NCBI GenBank assembly: GCA_964606465.1
Contig: CAZSGI010000003.1
Location: 1 to 26,276 of the forward strand
Length of the DNA stretch: 26,276 nucleotides
Reading direction: 5' to 3'
From: CG10-46-32 sp964606465
GTDB lineage: Bacteria > Patescibacteriota > Patescibacteriia > UBA2169
The translations under genes and the position numbers were made by a program. Shown one piece after another: positions 7,004-14,788 of this stretch. How positions within the stretch are numbered: the first letter of the stretch is position 1; each line of letters begins with the position of its first letter. The notes under the pieces were generated by a model. It had not been told where the DNA came from, searched no databases, and saw nothing but the letters and a program-made list of their open reading frames with translations.

Positions 7004-7945
7004 ATGCCCGCGTCAGAGCTTCGTAAGGACTACATCCAGGACAAGTACGTCATCATCGCAAGCCAAAGGGAAGGCAGGCCCCATGATTTGGAAGTGCCGC
7101 AGAAGATAAAGTCCTACGAAAATCCGGAAGATTCCATATTCCACCCAAAAAACGTCAAGCACAAGAAAGCGACTCTGACCGTGGGACGCGAATCAAAGTG
7201 GCGCATTAAGGTGATTCCGAACGACTTTCCGGCAGTGACCTTGGACAACCCCAAAGCCTATGGCATGCAGGAAGTGGTGATTGAAACGCCGGACCCGGAG
7301 CCGGAACTGGAAGATTTGCCGCTTTCCCATATTGTGGAGCTCTTGGAGGTGTACGCAAAGCGCACCAGCGAAATCCAGAAGATAAAAAATATCCAGTACA
7401 TCATCATCTTCAAAAACGAGGGCGGCCGGGCAGGTGCTTCTATCCGGCATTCGCACTCCCAAATTTTCGCGACCAACTTCATCCCGCCGCACCTCCTGGA
7501 CAAAGCCCAAAAAGCACACGAGTACACGGTCAGAAACGGCAGCGAGGTGTACTGCGACGTGATTAAAAAAGAAAAAGACGGGCCCCGCTCGGTGTGGCAG
7601 GACAAGCACATTGCGGCTTTCGCCCCCTACGCGTCCATGCACAACTACGAGTGCTGGATTATGCCCAAGCGGCACGCGGACAACATCACGCAGCTCAAAG
7701 GCGCGGAGCTTGAATCATTCGCGAAAATCTTACAGCACATCCTGCGCCGCATCAACGAACTGGGCTTGTCGTACAACTACTACTTCCACCAGGTGGTGCA
7801 CGACGAGAACCAGCACCTGTACATGAAAATCACCCCGCGCGGCTCGTTCTGGGCCGGGGTTGAAATCGGCTCCGGCATTATCATCAACACCATTTCGCCG
7901 GAGCACGCGGCCAAATTCTACCGCAAAGGCGCGGACAAGCTCTGA
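7004..7945 (+). CDS. galT: Galactose-1-phosphate uridylyltransferase-like protein (HIT superfamily)
   Basis: A 313-residue GalT-family protein. GalT moves UMP between UDP-glucose and galactose-1-phosphate through a histidine-linked uridylyl intermediate. The active-site motif HSHSQ is at 149-153 in the context FKNEGGRAGASIRHSHSQIF, matching the HPHGQ motif; H151 would be the nucleophile. A second histidine-rich strand, HDENQHLYMKI, also fits the family. Where many bacterial GalTs have a C-x-x-C zinc site, this protein has DSIFHPKN (43-50), so the cysteine ligands are missing. No galK or galE is in the window. It closes the glycan run, so it may supply or recycle nucleotide sugar for the upstream GT5 and GT4 enzymes. 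Other hexose-1-phosphate or ADP-linked substrates are possible. Confidence 0.82.
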   Translation: MPASELRKDYIQDKYVIIASQREGRPHDLEVPQKIKSYENPEDSIFHPKNVKHKKATLTVGRESKWRIKVIPNDFPAVTLDNPKAYGMQEVVIETPDPEPELEDLPLSHIVELLEVYAKRTSEIQKIKNIQYIIIFKNEGGRAGASIRHSHSQIFATNFIPPHLLDKAQKAHEYTVRNGSEVYCDVIKKEKDGPRSVWQDKHIAAFAPYASMHNYECWIMPKRHADNITQLKGAELESFAKILQHILRRINELGLSYNYYFHQVVHDENQHLYMKITPRGSFWAGVEIGSGIIINTISPEHAAKFYRKGADKL

Positions 7946-7946
7946 T

Positions 7947-8033
7947 TGTCATCGCGAGCGAGCGTAAGCTCGCGTGGCGATCCCGTAAACGACGGGATTG
8001 CTTCGTCCTTGAGTACAAGGACTCGCAATGACA
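7947..8033. repeat. Branched palindromic repeat element between galT and tyrS
   Basis: The outer arms TGTCATCGCGAG (7947-7958) and CTCGCAATGACA (8022-8033) pair with one mismatch. Inside are three small inverted repeats: CGAGC/GCTCG, GCGATCCCGT/ACGGGATTGC (7977-7986 and 7992-8001, one mismatch) and TCCTT/AAGGA. The whole can fold as a multi-armed cruciform on either strand. It exactly fills the gap between two convergent genes, so it may also end transcription both ways. The arm sequence resembles the dispersed GTCATTGCGAG...GATTGC family found between genes in many bacteria; this resemblance is from memory. Confidence 0.75.
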
Positions 8034-9221
8034 TCAGGTAATCTCCACGAACCTGCGCTTGCCCACCTGGACAATGGTGCCTTTCTTGATGTCCACGCCC
8101 TGCTTCCAATCGCCCACTACCGCGTCATCTATGCGCACGCCGCCCTGTTTGATGAGGCGCTGGGCTTCTGACCGGGATTGAGTAAATCCGAGTACGACAA
8201 GCAGTTCATCTGCTCGCTTTTGCTTTCCGGAAACTTTCTTTTTCGGAATGTCCATGGGCAACCCTTTGGACCGAAACACTGCATTGAACTCTCGCTCTGC
8301 CGCGCGCGCCGCTTTTGCGCCGTGATACAGTTCCACGATTTCGCGAGCCAAACGAGCTTTCGCGTCTCGCGGATTGCCGCCCGCTTCCAAGCCTTTTTTG
8401 ATGCCACCAATTTCAGCCACCGGGACATCGGTACACAGTTCAAAGTACCTGATGATGAGGTCATCCCGCAGTGACATGATTTTTCCGAACAGGTCATTGG
8501 GCTCATCCGTAATGTTGACCGTATTGCCGTATGACTTCGACATCTTGCGGCCGTCCAGACCCTCCAAAAGTTCCGTGGCGACAATGTGCTTCTCTCTGTT
8601 TTTGTACGCCCGAAGGAGCGTACGGCCCGCGAGCATGTTAAAGAGCTGATCGCTTCCGCCGAGCTCCACATCAACTCCCAGGTACACGGAGTCATACCCC
8701 TGCATCAAGGGGTACAAAAATTCGTGCAAGCCGATGGGCTTGCCCTCAGCCAGCCGCTTCTGGTACCTGTCCCGCTCAATCATCTGCTGCACGGTAAAGT
8801 GCTGCGCCAATTTGACGATGTCTTCAAACGAAAGTTTGGAGAGCCAGTCCCCGTTGTAGAGAATCTCTGCTTTGGAAAAATCCAGAATCTTAGACGCCTG
8901 CTCCTGGTAGGTCTTCATGTCCGCCTTGATGTCGGAGAGCGTGCGCACGGGCCTCGTTGCATCCTTGTCAGACGTATCGCCGATGAGCGTGGTAAAACTG
9001 CCAACGACGAAAATGGCGTGGTGCCCGAACGCTTGGAACGCAGCCAGTTTGCGCAGGGGTATGGCATTGCCGATGTGGATCTGGGGTGATGTCACGTCAA
9101 CGCCCAAATACACCTTGAGCTTCTTTTTGGAGCGCAAGAGCTTTTCCAAATCCTTTCTGACCACCACTTCCACAACCCCCCGCTCCAACAGTTCTGACAC
9201 TTTGTCTTGCTTTTTTGGCAT
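8034..9221 (-). CDS. tyrS: Tyrosyl-tRNA synthetase
   Basis: A class I aminoacyl-tRNA synthetase charging tRNA-Tyr in the cytosol, 395 residues. HIGN at 49-52 is the HIGH motif and KMSKS is at 226-230 in GRKMSKSYGN. The tyrosine pocket region VELGGSDQLFN lies near 185-195. A C-terminal S4 RNA-binding domain (about 335-395) contains SRSEAQRLIKQGGVRIDD. The HIGN form and the overall layout fit the TyrZ-like branch rather than the E. coli TyrS form. The gene stands alone on its strand, convergent to galT and divergent from the next gene, flanked on both sides by inverted-repeat elements. No clear promoter was found upstream, although TATATA lies close to the start. Confidence 0.96.
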   Translation of the reverse strand: MPKKQDKVSELLERGVVEVVVRKDLEKLLRSKKKLKVYLGVDVTSPQIHIGNAIPLRKLAAFQAFGHHAIFVVGSFTTLIGDTSDKDATRPVRTLSDIKADMKTYQEQASKILDFSKAEILYNGDWLSKLSFEDIVKLAQHFTVQQMIERDRYQKRLAEGKPIGLHEFLYPLMQGYDSVYLGVDVELGGSDQLFNMLAGRTLLRAYKNREKHIVATELLEGLDGRKMSKSYGNTVNITDEPNDLFGKIMSLRDDLIIRYFELCTDVPVAEIGGIKKGLEAGGNPRDAKARLAREIVELYHGAKAARAAEREFNAVFRSKGLPMDIPKKKVSGKQKRADELLVVLGFTQSRSEAQRLIKQGGVRIDDAVVGDWKQGVDIKKGTIVQVGKRRFVEIT

Positions 9222-9257
9222 AAAATACGTATGGTATATATATCCTTAATGGATTTA

Positions 9258-9322
9258 TTGGCGACGTAGAGCGAGCGAAATGCCAAGCTGAAAGCTTGAG
9301 CATTTCCGAGCCGAGGAGCCAA
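9258..9322. repeat. Nested inverted-repeat element upstream of tyrS
   Basis: Inner arms 9277-9289 and 9293-9306 (GAAATGC-CAAGCT against AGCTTG-A-GCATTTC) pair over 13 bp with one bulged A and a 3-nt loop. Outer arms TTGGC (9258-9262) and GCCAA (9318-9322) close the element. It lies between divergent tyrS and the next gene. It could be a small dispersed palindromic repeat, a bidirectional regulatory hairpin or a relic terminator. The rest of 9222-9366 shows only AT-rich sequence near the tyrS start. Confidence 0.6.
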
Positions 9323-9366
9323 CACAGGTGCAGCCTTTATTCTAGCAAACAAACCGCGAAAATACT

Positions 9367-10365
9367 ATGACGCTCAACCCGGAACAAATGTTCGCACGAG
9401 AGCACTCAATACGGGAACCGGAACTCTCGGAAAGAGAGTGGGAGGTCAATGTACGATTCGCGCAGCCATACCGAAAAGGAGAGCCTACTATTGATGACTT
9501 TCAAGAGCTCAATCCTGACGCTCTCGACCGGCAGCGCGACAAGCAAAAGGTCGCGGACCTCAAACGACGGGCTTCGGAAATGGAAAAAACAGAACGCGCG
9601 GTGATACTTGAGGCCATACTCGCAGAGCATGTTGAGCAGTCGGAATGGATGGGTGGTGATGCGTATACGTTCCAAACCACAGAATTCGACGACCGGATAA
9701 ATCACGCTGATTTGGTAATTGAGTTTGAGCGCCCCGAAGGCGCACAATACCTTGCTATTGACGTCACCACTGCACAGGACGAAAGCGTACGTATCAAAAA
9801 ACGTGAGCGCATTGACCAAGAAGTGGACACCGGCAAGCTCGCTTCAATCAAGTACTTTGAATCCCAGGCAGACACCGAACCTCCACAGCAATCGTTACAC
9901 AGCATTCCGCGCGCGATCATCTACGTCTCGCCGGAAGCGCTCAAGCGCATTACCGAACTCCAGTACGACATTCTGGAAAAAAAGAAGGGCGCCAACCAAA
10001 AAATGGCTGAAGACCCCGTCCGGATTGATCTCCTCAATCAGGTAGAAACCCAAATGACCGAGCACGTCATTCGCATCCTGCACAATTTCCGTGACTTCAA
10101 AGACGTCCCGCCCAGGTTTCAGCGTGATCTGGAGCGTCTCATTGACATTGTCCGTCATTTGCCGGCGCCCGCCCACCGGGCCGCGAGGAGCTTTGACCAA
10201 GACGAGGTAACCGAAATCATGGAGCGAATGCTGGAAATACAGGAAGAAGACGAAAAGGCAACGGAACGATTGACTCCGTACCAAGCGCTCAAAAAAATCA
10301 GCGCCATCAGGAGAATCGTACGAAGCGCAAAAGCAGAAAAACAGAAAGCTCTGGAGCAAAAATAG
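9367..10365 (+). CDS. Unrecognised protein with possible PD-(D/E)XK-like core
   Basis: A soluble, highly charged 332-residue protein I do not recognise as a named family. Residues 75-190 read like a PD-(D/E)XK nuclease-type fold: a helix with E82, a strand HADLVIEF with D115, a strand YLAIDVTTA with D132, a helix with K144/K145 (RIKKRERI) and a strand RAIIYVS. The usual E-x-K is D-V-T here, so the catalytic lysine would have to come from the next helix, or the protein is inactive. The C-terminal third is helical and rich in Glu, Lys and Arg. No signal peptide or membrane segment is visible. It starts beyond the inverted-repeat element and ends three bases before the PBP gene, so the two may be cotranscribed. 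The family assignment is inference from strand pattern only. Confidence 0.7.
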   Translation: MTLNPEQMFAREHSIREPELSEREWEVNVRFAQPYRKGEPTIDDFQELNPDALDRQRDKQKVADLKRRASEMEKTERAVILEAILAEHVEQSEWMGGDAYTFQTTEFDDRINHADLVIEFERPEGAQYLAIDVTTAQDESVRIKKRERIDQEVDTGKLASIKYFESQADTEPPQQSLHSIPRAIIYVSPEALKRITELQYDILEKKKGANQKMAEDPVRIDLLNQVETQMTEHVIRILHNFRDFKDVPPRFQRDLERLIDIVRHLPAPAHRAARSFDQDEVTEIMERMLEIQEEDEKATERLTPYQALKKISAIRRIVRSAKAEKQKALEQK

Positions 10366-10368
10366 TCC

Positions 10369-13293
10369 ATGCCCATACCGCACTTCCAACACAGCCGCTC
10401 GTGGGGCGACCAGCACAACCGCCGCGCCTTTTTGGACCGCCGCGGCGCGTCGCGGGGAAACCGGGCGGGCGGTCCGCCGCGCCGGAGGCGCCCCCAATTC
10501 TTCGGACGAGGGTTCAGGGGATTCGTCACTGCCCTCTTGCCCTACGCCCTGATTTCATCGGCGCTCGCGATCCTCTTCGGACTGACCTTGTTCGCCTGGT
10601 ACTCGAGGAATTTGCCGACGCCGGATAAAATCATTGACCGCTCGGTCGCGCAGTCAACCAAAATTTACGACCGCACCGGCGAGCACCTCCTGTACGAGGC
10701 ATTCGACACCCAGCGCCGAACCATCATCCCGCTCGAAGAGATTCCGAAGTACGTAAAGCGGTCAACCATCCTGATTGAAGACAAAAACTTCTACGCGCAC
10801 GGGGGGTTTGACGTGCGTGGCATCGCCCGCGCCCTCCTGCGCGACATCCTCACCCTGTCCAAAGCCGAGGGCGGCTCCACGCTGACCCAGCAGCTGGTTA
10901 AAAACGCGCTGCTTACGAACGAGAAAGCCATCTCGCGCAAGACGAAAGAGCTGGTGCTCGCGTACCAGATCGAGCGCAAGTTTTCCAAAGACCAAATCCT
11001 GCAGCTCTACTTCAACGAAATCCCCTACGGCTCGAGCGCCTACGGCATTGAATCCGCGTCGCAGTTCTACTTCGGAAAGAGCGCGAAAGACCTGACCGTT
11101 GCCGAAGGAGCCACGCTCGCCGCGCTCCCGAAGGCGCCCACCTACTACTCCCCGTACGGTTCGCACACCGACGAGCTTACGAGGAGAAAAGATTACATCA
11201 TCAGATTGCTCGAGGAAGCCGGGGACATTACCGGGGAGCAGGCAGACGCGGCGCGCGCTGAAACGCTCACGTTTTCCGAAAAATCGAACCTTTTGAGCGC
11301 CCCGCACTTTGTCATCTGGGTGCGTGAACAGCTCGCGGAAAAATACGGGGAGCGCGAGGTGGAGCAGGGCGGGTTGCGGGTTGCGACCACCCTCGATTGG
11401 GACATGCAGCGCTCCGCCGAAGCCGCGGTCGCGGAGTTCGCGGAGCGCAACAGCGAGCAGTACAACGCGACGAACGCTTCCCTGGTCGCGATTGACCCGA
11501 AAACCGGGCAGATACTCGCCATGGTGGGATCGCGCGACTACGCGAACGAAGAAATCGACGGCAACTTCAACGTGGCGGTACAGGGGAAACGCCAGCCGGG
11601 CTCGTCGTTCAAGCCGTTCGTGTACGCCGTGGGGTTTGAGAAAGGGTACACCGACAGAACCACGCTCTGGGACGTGGTCACCAAGTTCGGCAGGGGCGCG
11701 GACGGCAGAGAGTACGTGCCCCACAACTACGATCAGAAAGAGCGCGGCCCGATGTCCGTCCGCGCTGCGCTCGCGGGCTCCATCAACATTCCGGCCGTAA
11801 AAATGCTGTACTTAGTCGGACCGCGCACCGTGATTGAAAAAGCCCGCTCTATTGGGTACACCACGTTTGAAGACCCGGACCGGTACGGGCTTTCGTTGGT
11901 GCTCGGAGGTGCCGAGGTGAAGCTCGTAGAGCACACTGCGGCATTTGCCATGCTTGCCAATGACGGAGTAACGCGACCGAGCGTTTCCATACTCAAGGTG
12001 GAAGACGCACGCGCCAAGGTGCTCGAGGAGTACCAAGAAGAAATCGGGAAGCGAGTGATGGAGGCGCAGGTGGTCCGGCTCCTCTCTGACGTGCTCTCGG
12101 ACAACGGCGCGCGCGCCTTCGTCTTCGGCGCAAGCAACTACCTCACGCTGGGCGGACGTCCGGTTGCCGCAAAAACCGGAACCACGAACGACTACCGGGA
12201 TGCCTGGACTATGGGCTACACGCCCTCGCTCGCCGCCGGCGTGTGGGTGGGAAACAGCGACTTCTCGGAAATGAAGCGCGGAGCGGACGGCTCGGTGGTG
12301 GCAGCTCCCATCTGGAACCGCTTCATGCGCGAAGCGCTCACTGGTAAGCCGGTTGAATCGTTCCCCAAACCCGACATCACGTACCCGGAGAAGCCCGTGC
12401 TCCGCGGAGACCTCGAGGGGGGCACGCCCGTCAAGATTGACCGCGCCTCCGGCTTGCTCGCAACCGAGCTGACGCCGGAATCGTTCATTGAAGAGAGGGC
12501 GCTCCGCACCGGGCACAGCATCCTCCATTACGTCAAGGTGAGCGACCCCTTAGGACCTGAGCCGAGCGAGGGCGACCGCGACGGCGCCTACCCCAAATGG
12601 GAAGAGGCGGTACAGCGGTGGATGCAAGAGAACGGCTGGAAGGTGGATGAGGGGGAAGTCCCCACAGCGTACGACAACCTGCACGTCTTTGAAAACAAAC
12701 CGTCCATCACGCTGCTTGAACCCCAAGAAGGGCAAACGCTCTCCGGCGACATCGTCTTCTTCAAGGTGAGCGCCTCCGCGCCGCGCGGGATCTCCCGGGT
12801 GGAGTTCTACGTGGACGACGAGCTCTCTGCCGAATCACGAAATGAGCCGTACACGGGTCGGTACATCCCGAACCCCTCCATTGCAAACGGGTTCCACACC
12901 TTGCGGGCGGTTGCGTACGACGACATCGACAACAGCGAGGCGGTGATAACCAGCTTCAACCTGTTTCAGGAAAAAAACGCGCTGTCCGTGGACTGGCGGG
13001 CGCCGAGAGAGGGTGAAGTGTTCAATGAGTTTGACTTTCCGGTCCAGCTTGAGCTCGTGCTGCCGAATGCTGACACTGCCAGCGTGGAGCTCTTTGTCGC
13101 GCCCAAAGAAAAGCCGAGCCAGTACACGCTCATCCGCACCCTCTCCCCAAACAGCGCAACCGTCAAAACGTCCTGGGACGAAGCACCAAAGGAGGCCGGC
13201 ACGTACGAGCTCTACGCCGTGCTCTGGGACCGAAGCAACACCCCGCACCGCGTAGGGGGGGTGGAGGTTGTCATTGACGTGCCGGGCGAGTAG
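10369..13293 (+). CDS. Class A penicillin-binding protein (PBP1A-type) with Ig-like C-terminal domains
   Basis: A bifunctional peptidoglycan glycosyltransferase/transpeptidase of 974 residues, anchored in the membrane and acting outside. A cytosolic tail of about 51 residues carries 13 arginines, followed by one TM helix at 52-78. The GT51 domain contains IEDKNFYAHGG (E137, the catalytic glutamate) and GGSTLTQQLVKN. The transpeptidase domain has all three motifs: S412-x-x-K415, S471-I-N473 and K602-T-G604. After residue about 770 come two Ig-like beta domains (roughly 783-875 and 880-972), one with VEFYVDDELSAES, which probably bind wall or position the enzyme. It shows that this lineage makes a peptidoglycan wall. 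It converges on dciA with only three bases between stops. Confidence 0.94.
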   Translation: MPIPHFQHSRSWGDQHNRRAFLDRRGASRGNRAGGPPRRRRPQFFGRGFRGFVTALLPYALISSALAILFGLTLFAWYSRNLPTPDKIIDRSVAQSTKIYDRTGEHLLYEAFDTQRRTIIPLEEIPKYVKRSTILIEDKNFYAHGGFDVRGIARALLRDILTLSKAEGGSTLTQQLVKNALLTNEKAISRKTKELVLAYQIERKFSKDQILQLYFNEIPYGSSAYGIESASQFYFGKSAKDLTVAEGATLAALPKAPTYYSPYGSHTDELTRRKDYIIRLLEEAGDITGEQADAARAETLTFSEKSNLLSAPHFVIWVREQLAEKYGEREVEQGGLRVATTLDWDMQRSAEAAVAEFAERNSEQYNATNASLVAIDPKTGQILAMVGSRDYANEEIDGNFNVAVQGKRQPGSSFKPFVYAVGFEKGYTDRTTLWDVVTKFGRGADGREYVPHNYDQKERGPMSVRAALAGSINIPAVKMLYLVGPRTVIEKARSIGYTTFEDPDRYGLSLVLGGAEVKLVEHTAAFAMLANDGVTRPSVSILKVEDARAKVLEEYQEEIGKRVMEAQVVRLLSDVLSDNGARAFVFGASNYLTLGGRPVAAKTGTTNDYRDAWTMGYTPSLAAGVWVGNSDFSEMKRGADGSVVAAPIWNRFMREALTGKPVESFPKPDITYPEKPVLRGDLEGGTPVKIDRASGLLATELTPESFIEERALRTGHSILHYVKVSDPLGPEPSEGDRDGAYPKWEEAVQRWMQENGWKVDEGEVPTAYDNLHVFENKPSITLLEPQEGQTLSGDIVFFKVSASAPRGISRVEFYVDDELSAESRNEPYTGRYIPNPSIANGFHTLRAVAYDDIDNSEAVITSFNLFQEKNALSVDWRAPREGEVFNEFDFPVQLELVLPNADTASVELFVAPKEKPSQYTLIRTLSPNSATVKTSWDEAPKEAGTYELYAVLWDRSNTPHRVGGVEVVIDVPGE

Positions 13294-13296
13294 TCG

Positions 13297-13587
13297 CTAC
13301 GCCATAAATCGTAACGCGCTGACGCGGCCCGCGCCAACGCGCTCTTTGAGCGCCCGCAGAATGTCCTGCTCGTAGAGCTTGAGTTCGTTCGAGACCGCGT
13401 TCGAAAGAACCGCCACCCAGAGGGTGCGGTCTTTCACGTACACGGCGCGGCACTTGCTCGCGGATGAACCCAGGATGTGCTGCGCGATGGTGTCAAACTC
13501 CTCGCACACCAGCGCGTCGCTGACGGACTTCTCGATGCCGGCTTTTTGTATGGCTCTGGGTACGAGCGATGAGAGAGGCTGCCACAT
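13297..13587 (-). CDS. dciA: DUF721/DciA-like protein
   Basis: A 96-residue DUF721 protein. The family includes DciA, the ancestral loader or partner of the replicative helicase DnaB in bacteria lacking DnaC or DnaI. Visible family features are the opening WQPLSSLVPRAIQKAGIEK, a following helix ALVCEEFDTIAQHILG, and the strand TLWVAVLSNAVSNELKLYEQDIL, the K-homology-like core. It lies 20 bp downstream of dnaN on the same strand, so clamp and helicase-loading functions would be cotranscribed. The helicase-loading role is from family knowledge; only the domain is seen. The disordered C-terminal extension of some DciA proteins is absent. Confidence 0.82.
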   Translation of the reverse strand: MWQPLSSLVPRAIQKAGIEKSVSDALVCEEFDTIAQHILGSSASKCRAVYVKDRTLWVAVLSNAVSNELKLYEQDILRALKERVGAGRVSALRFMA

Positions 13588-13607
13588 ACGGCGCCGCTAC
13601 ACTCCTC

Positions 13608-14705
13608 CTACTGCTTAATCGGCATCACCAGGTACACGTACGCGTCCCCCGCCGCAGGGGCGAACACTCCCGGACTCGCGCTGCCCGAAAGCCTGATCCC
13701 CACCTCGGAAGAGCGGATGGCAGAGAGCCCGTCCAGCACGTAGCGGTAGTCGAAGACAATGTCAACGTCAGCTCCTTCGATCTTCGCGGGAAGCTCAATG
13801 GTGTTCTCCCCGAGTACCGCGGCAGATGCGGAAACCAGAATCCGGTCCGATGAAAACTGGAAGCTCACGTGGTTTAAACCCTGCCGGCAGAAGAGAGACG
13901 CGGACTTTATAGCGCGCACGAGCGGATCTTTGTCGAGCACCACCGTGGTGGTGCTGCTCTTGGGGATGATCTCCTGGTAGTTCGGGAACGTGCCCGAGAC
14001 GAGGCGGCTTAAGAGCTCGGTATCGCCAACCGAAAACAGCACCTGGTTCTCGCTCGAGCCGATGGAGAGCTCTCCCTCGGCGTGCGTGAGGATACGGGCG
14101 AGCTCGTGCGCGGCGCGCAGCGGCACAATCATGCTGTGGGCGGATGAGGCGGGTGAAGCCATTTCGAGCTTCCGCTCCGCCAACCGGTAGGAGTCAGTTC
14201 CCACCAGTGTGGCGGCTTTTCCATCAAAGGCAAAGAGTACCCCGGCGAGCTCGGGCCGGGCATCGCTTGGGGAAACCGCGAACAAAACCTGTGAGAGCGC
14301 CTCCCCGAACTCGCGCGAAGCAGCCACGGATGTAGCGGCGCTTGCGAGCGCCGGGATGACGGGAAACTCTTCCGCGGCTTGGCCGTGGATTTTGGTGCGC
14401 GCATTTCCGGAGCGGATCTCAAGGTGTTCTCCGGAGAGCTCGAGTGCGACTGCATTGCTGCCTAACAGCGCGACGTAATCCGAAAACAGACGTCCATTCA
14501 CCGTGAACGTCCCCTCGTGCTCAATTTTGCCGCGAACGCGCGTGGTTACGCCAATCTCGAGGTTGGTGGCGCAAAGCTTGAGCAGCCCCTCGCGGGCTTC
14601 CATGAGCACGTTGGAAAGAATCGGCAACGTACCCCCTCTGGTTGCGATAGGCGCGACCACGGACAGCGCGTGCGCCAAATTCTCTTGGGTACACGAGAGC
14701 TTCAT
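13608..14705 (-). CDS. dnaN: DNA polymerase III beta sliding clamp
   Basis: The ring-shaped processivity clamp of DNA polymerase III, 365 residues, which is the usual length. The N terminus MKLSCTQENLAHALSVVAPI, the LPILSNVLMEA and ATNLEIGV strands of domain 1, the TDSYRLAE segment of domain 2 and the C-terminal YVYLVMPIKQ tail (the hydrophobic-pocket region used by clamp-binding motifs) are all present. The frame is open 17 residues further upstream, to 14756, but the ATG at 14705 starts the canonical sequence. Clamp loader genes and dnaA are not in the window. It follows a polytopic membrane protein gene by 83 bp and precedes dciA. No clear Shine-Dalgarno site is seen. Confidence 0.95.
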   Translation of the reverse strand: MKLSCTQENLAHALSVVAPIATRGGTLPILSNVLMEAREGLLKLCATNLEIGVTTRVRGKIEHEGTFTVNGRLFSDYVALLGSNAVALELSGEHLEIRSGNARTKIHGQAAEEFPVIPALASAATSVAASREFGEALSQVLFAVSPSDARPELAGVLFAFDGKAATLVGTDSYRLAERKLEMASPASSAHSMIVPLRAAHELARILTHAEGELSIGSSENQVLFSVGDTELLSRLVSGTFPNYQEIIPKSSTTTVVLDKDPLVRAIKSASLFCRQGLNHVSFQFSSDRILVSASAAVLGENTIELPAKIEGADVDIVFDYRYVLDGLSAIRSSEVGIRLSGSASPGVFAPAAGDAYVYLVMPIKQ

Positions 14706-14788
14706 GCTCTCATGGTACCGTATCCGGGTAAAAAGAGGAACGCACACGCATTCCACAAACTATCCCCAAGGGACGAAAAGAGCCTACG

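Noticed and set aside
9222..9245. TATATA as a tyrS promoter
   Set aside because: No -35-like hexamer lies at 16-18 nt spacing, so AT-richness alone is not enough.
14706..14788. DnaA-box-like sequences upstream of dnaN (ATTCCACAA and CTATCCCCA)
   Set aside because: They match the TTATCCACA consensus at only six or seven of nine positions, there is no cluster or AT-rich unwinding tract, and the gap is short.
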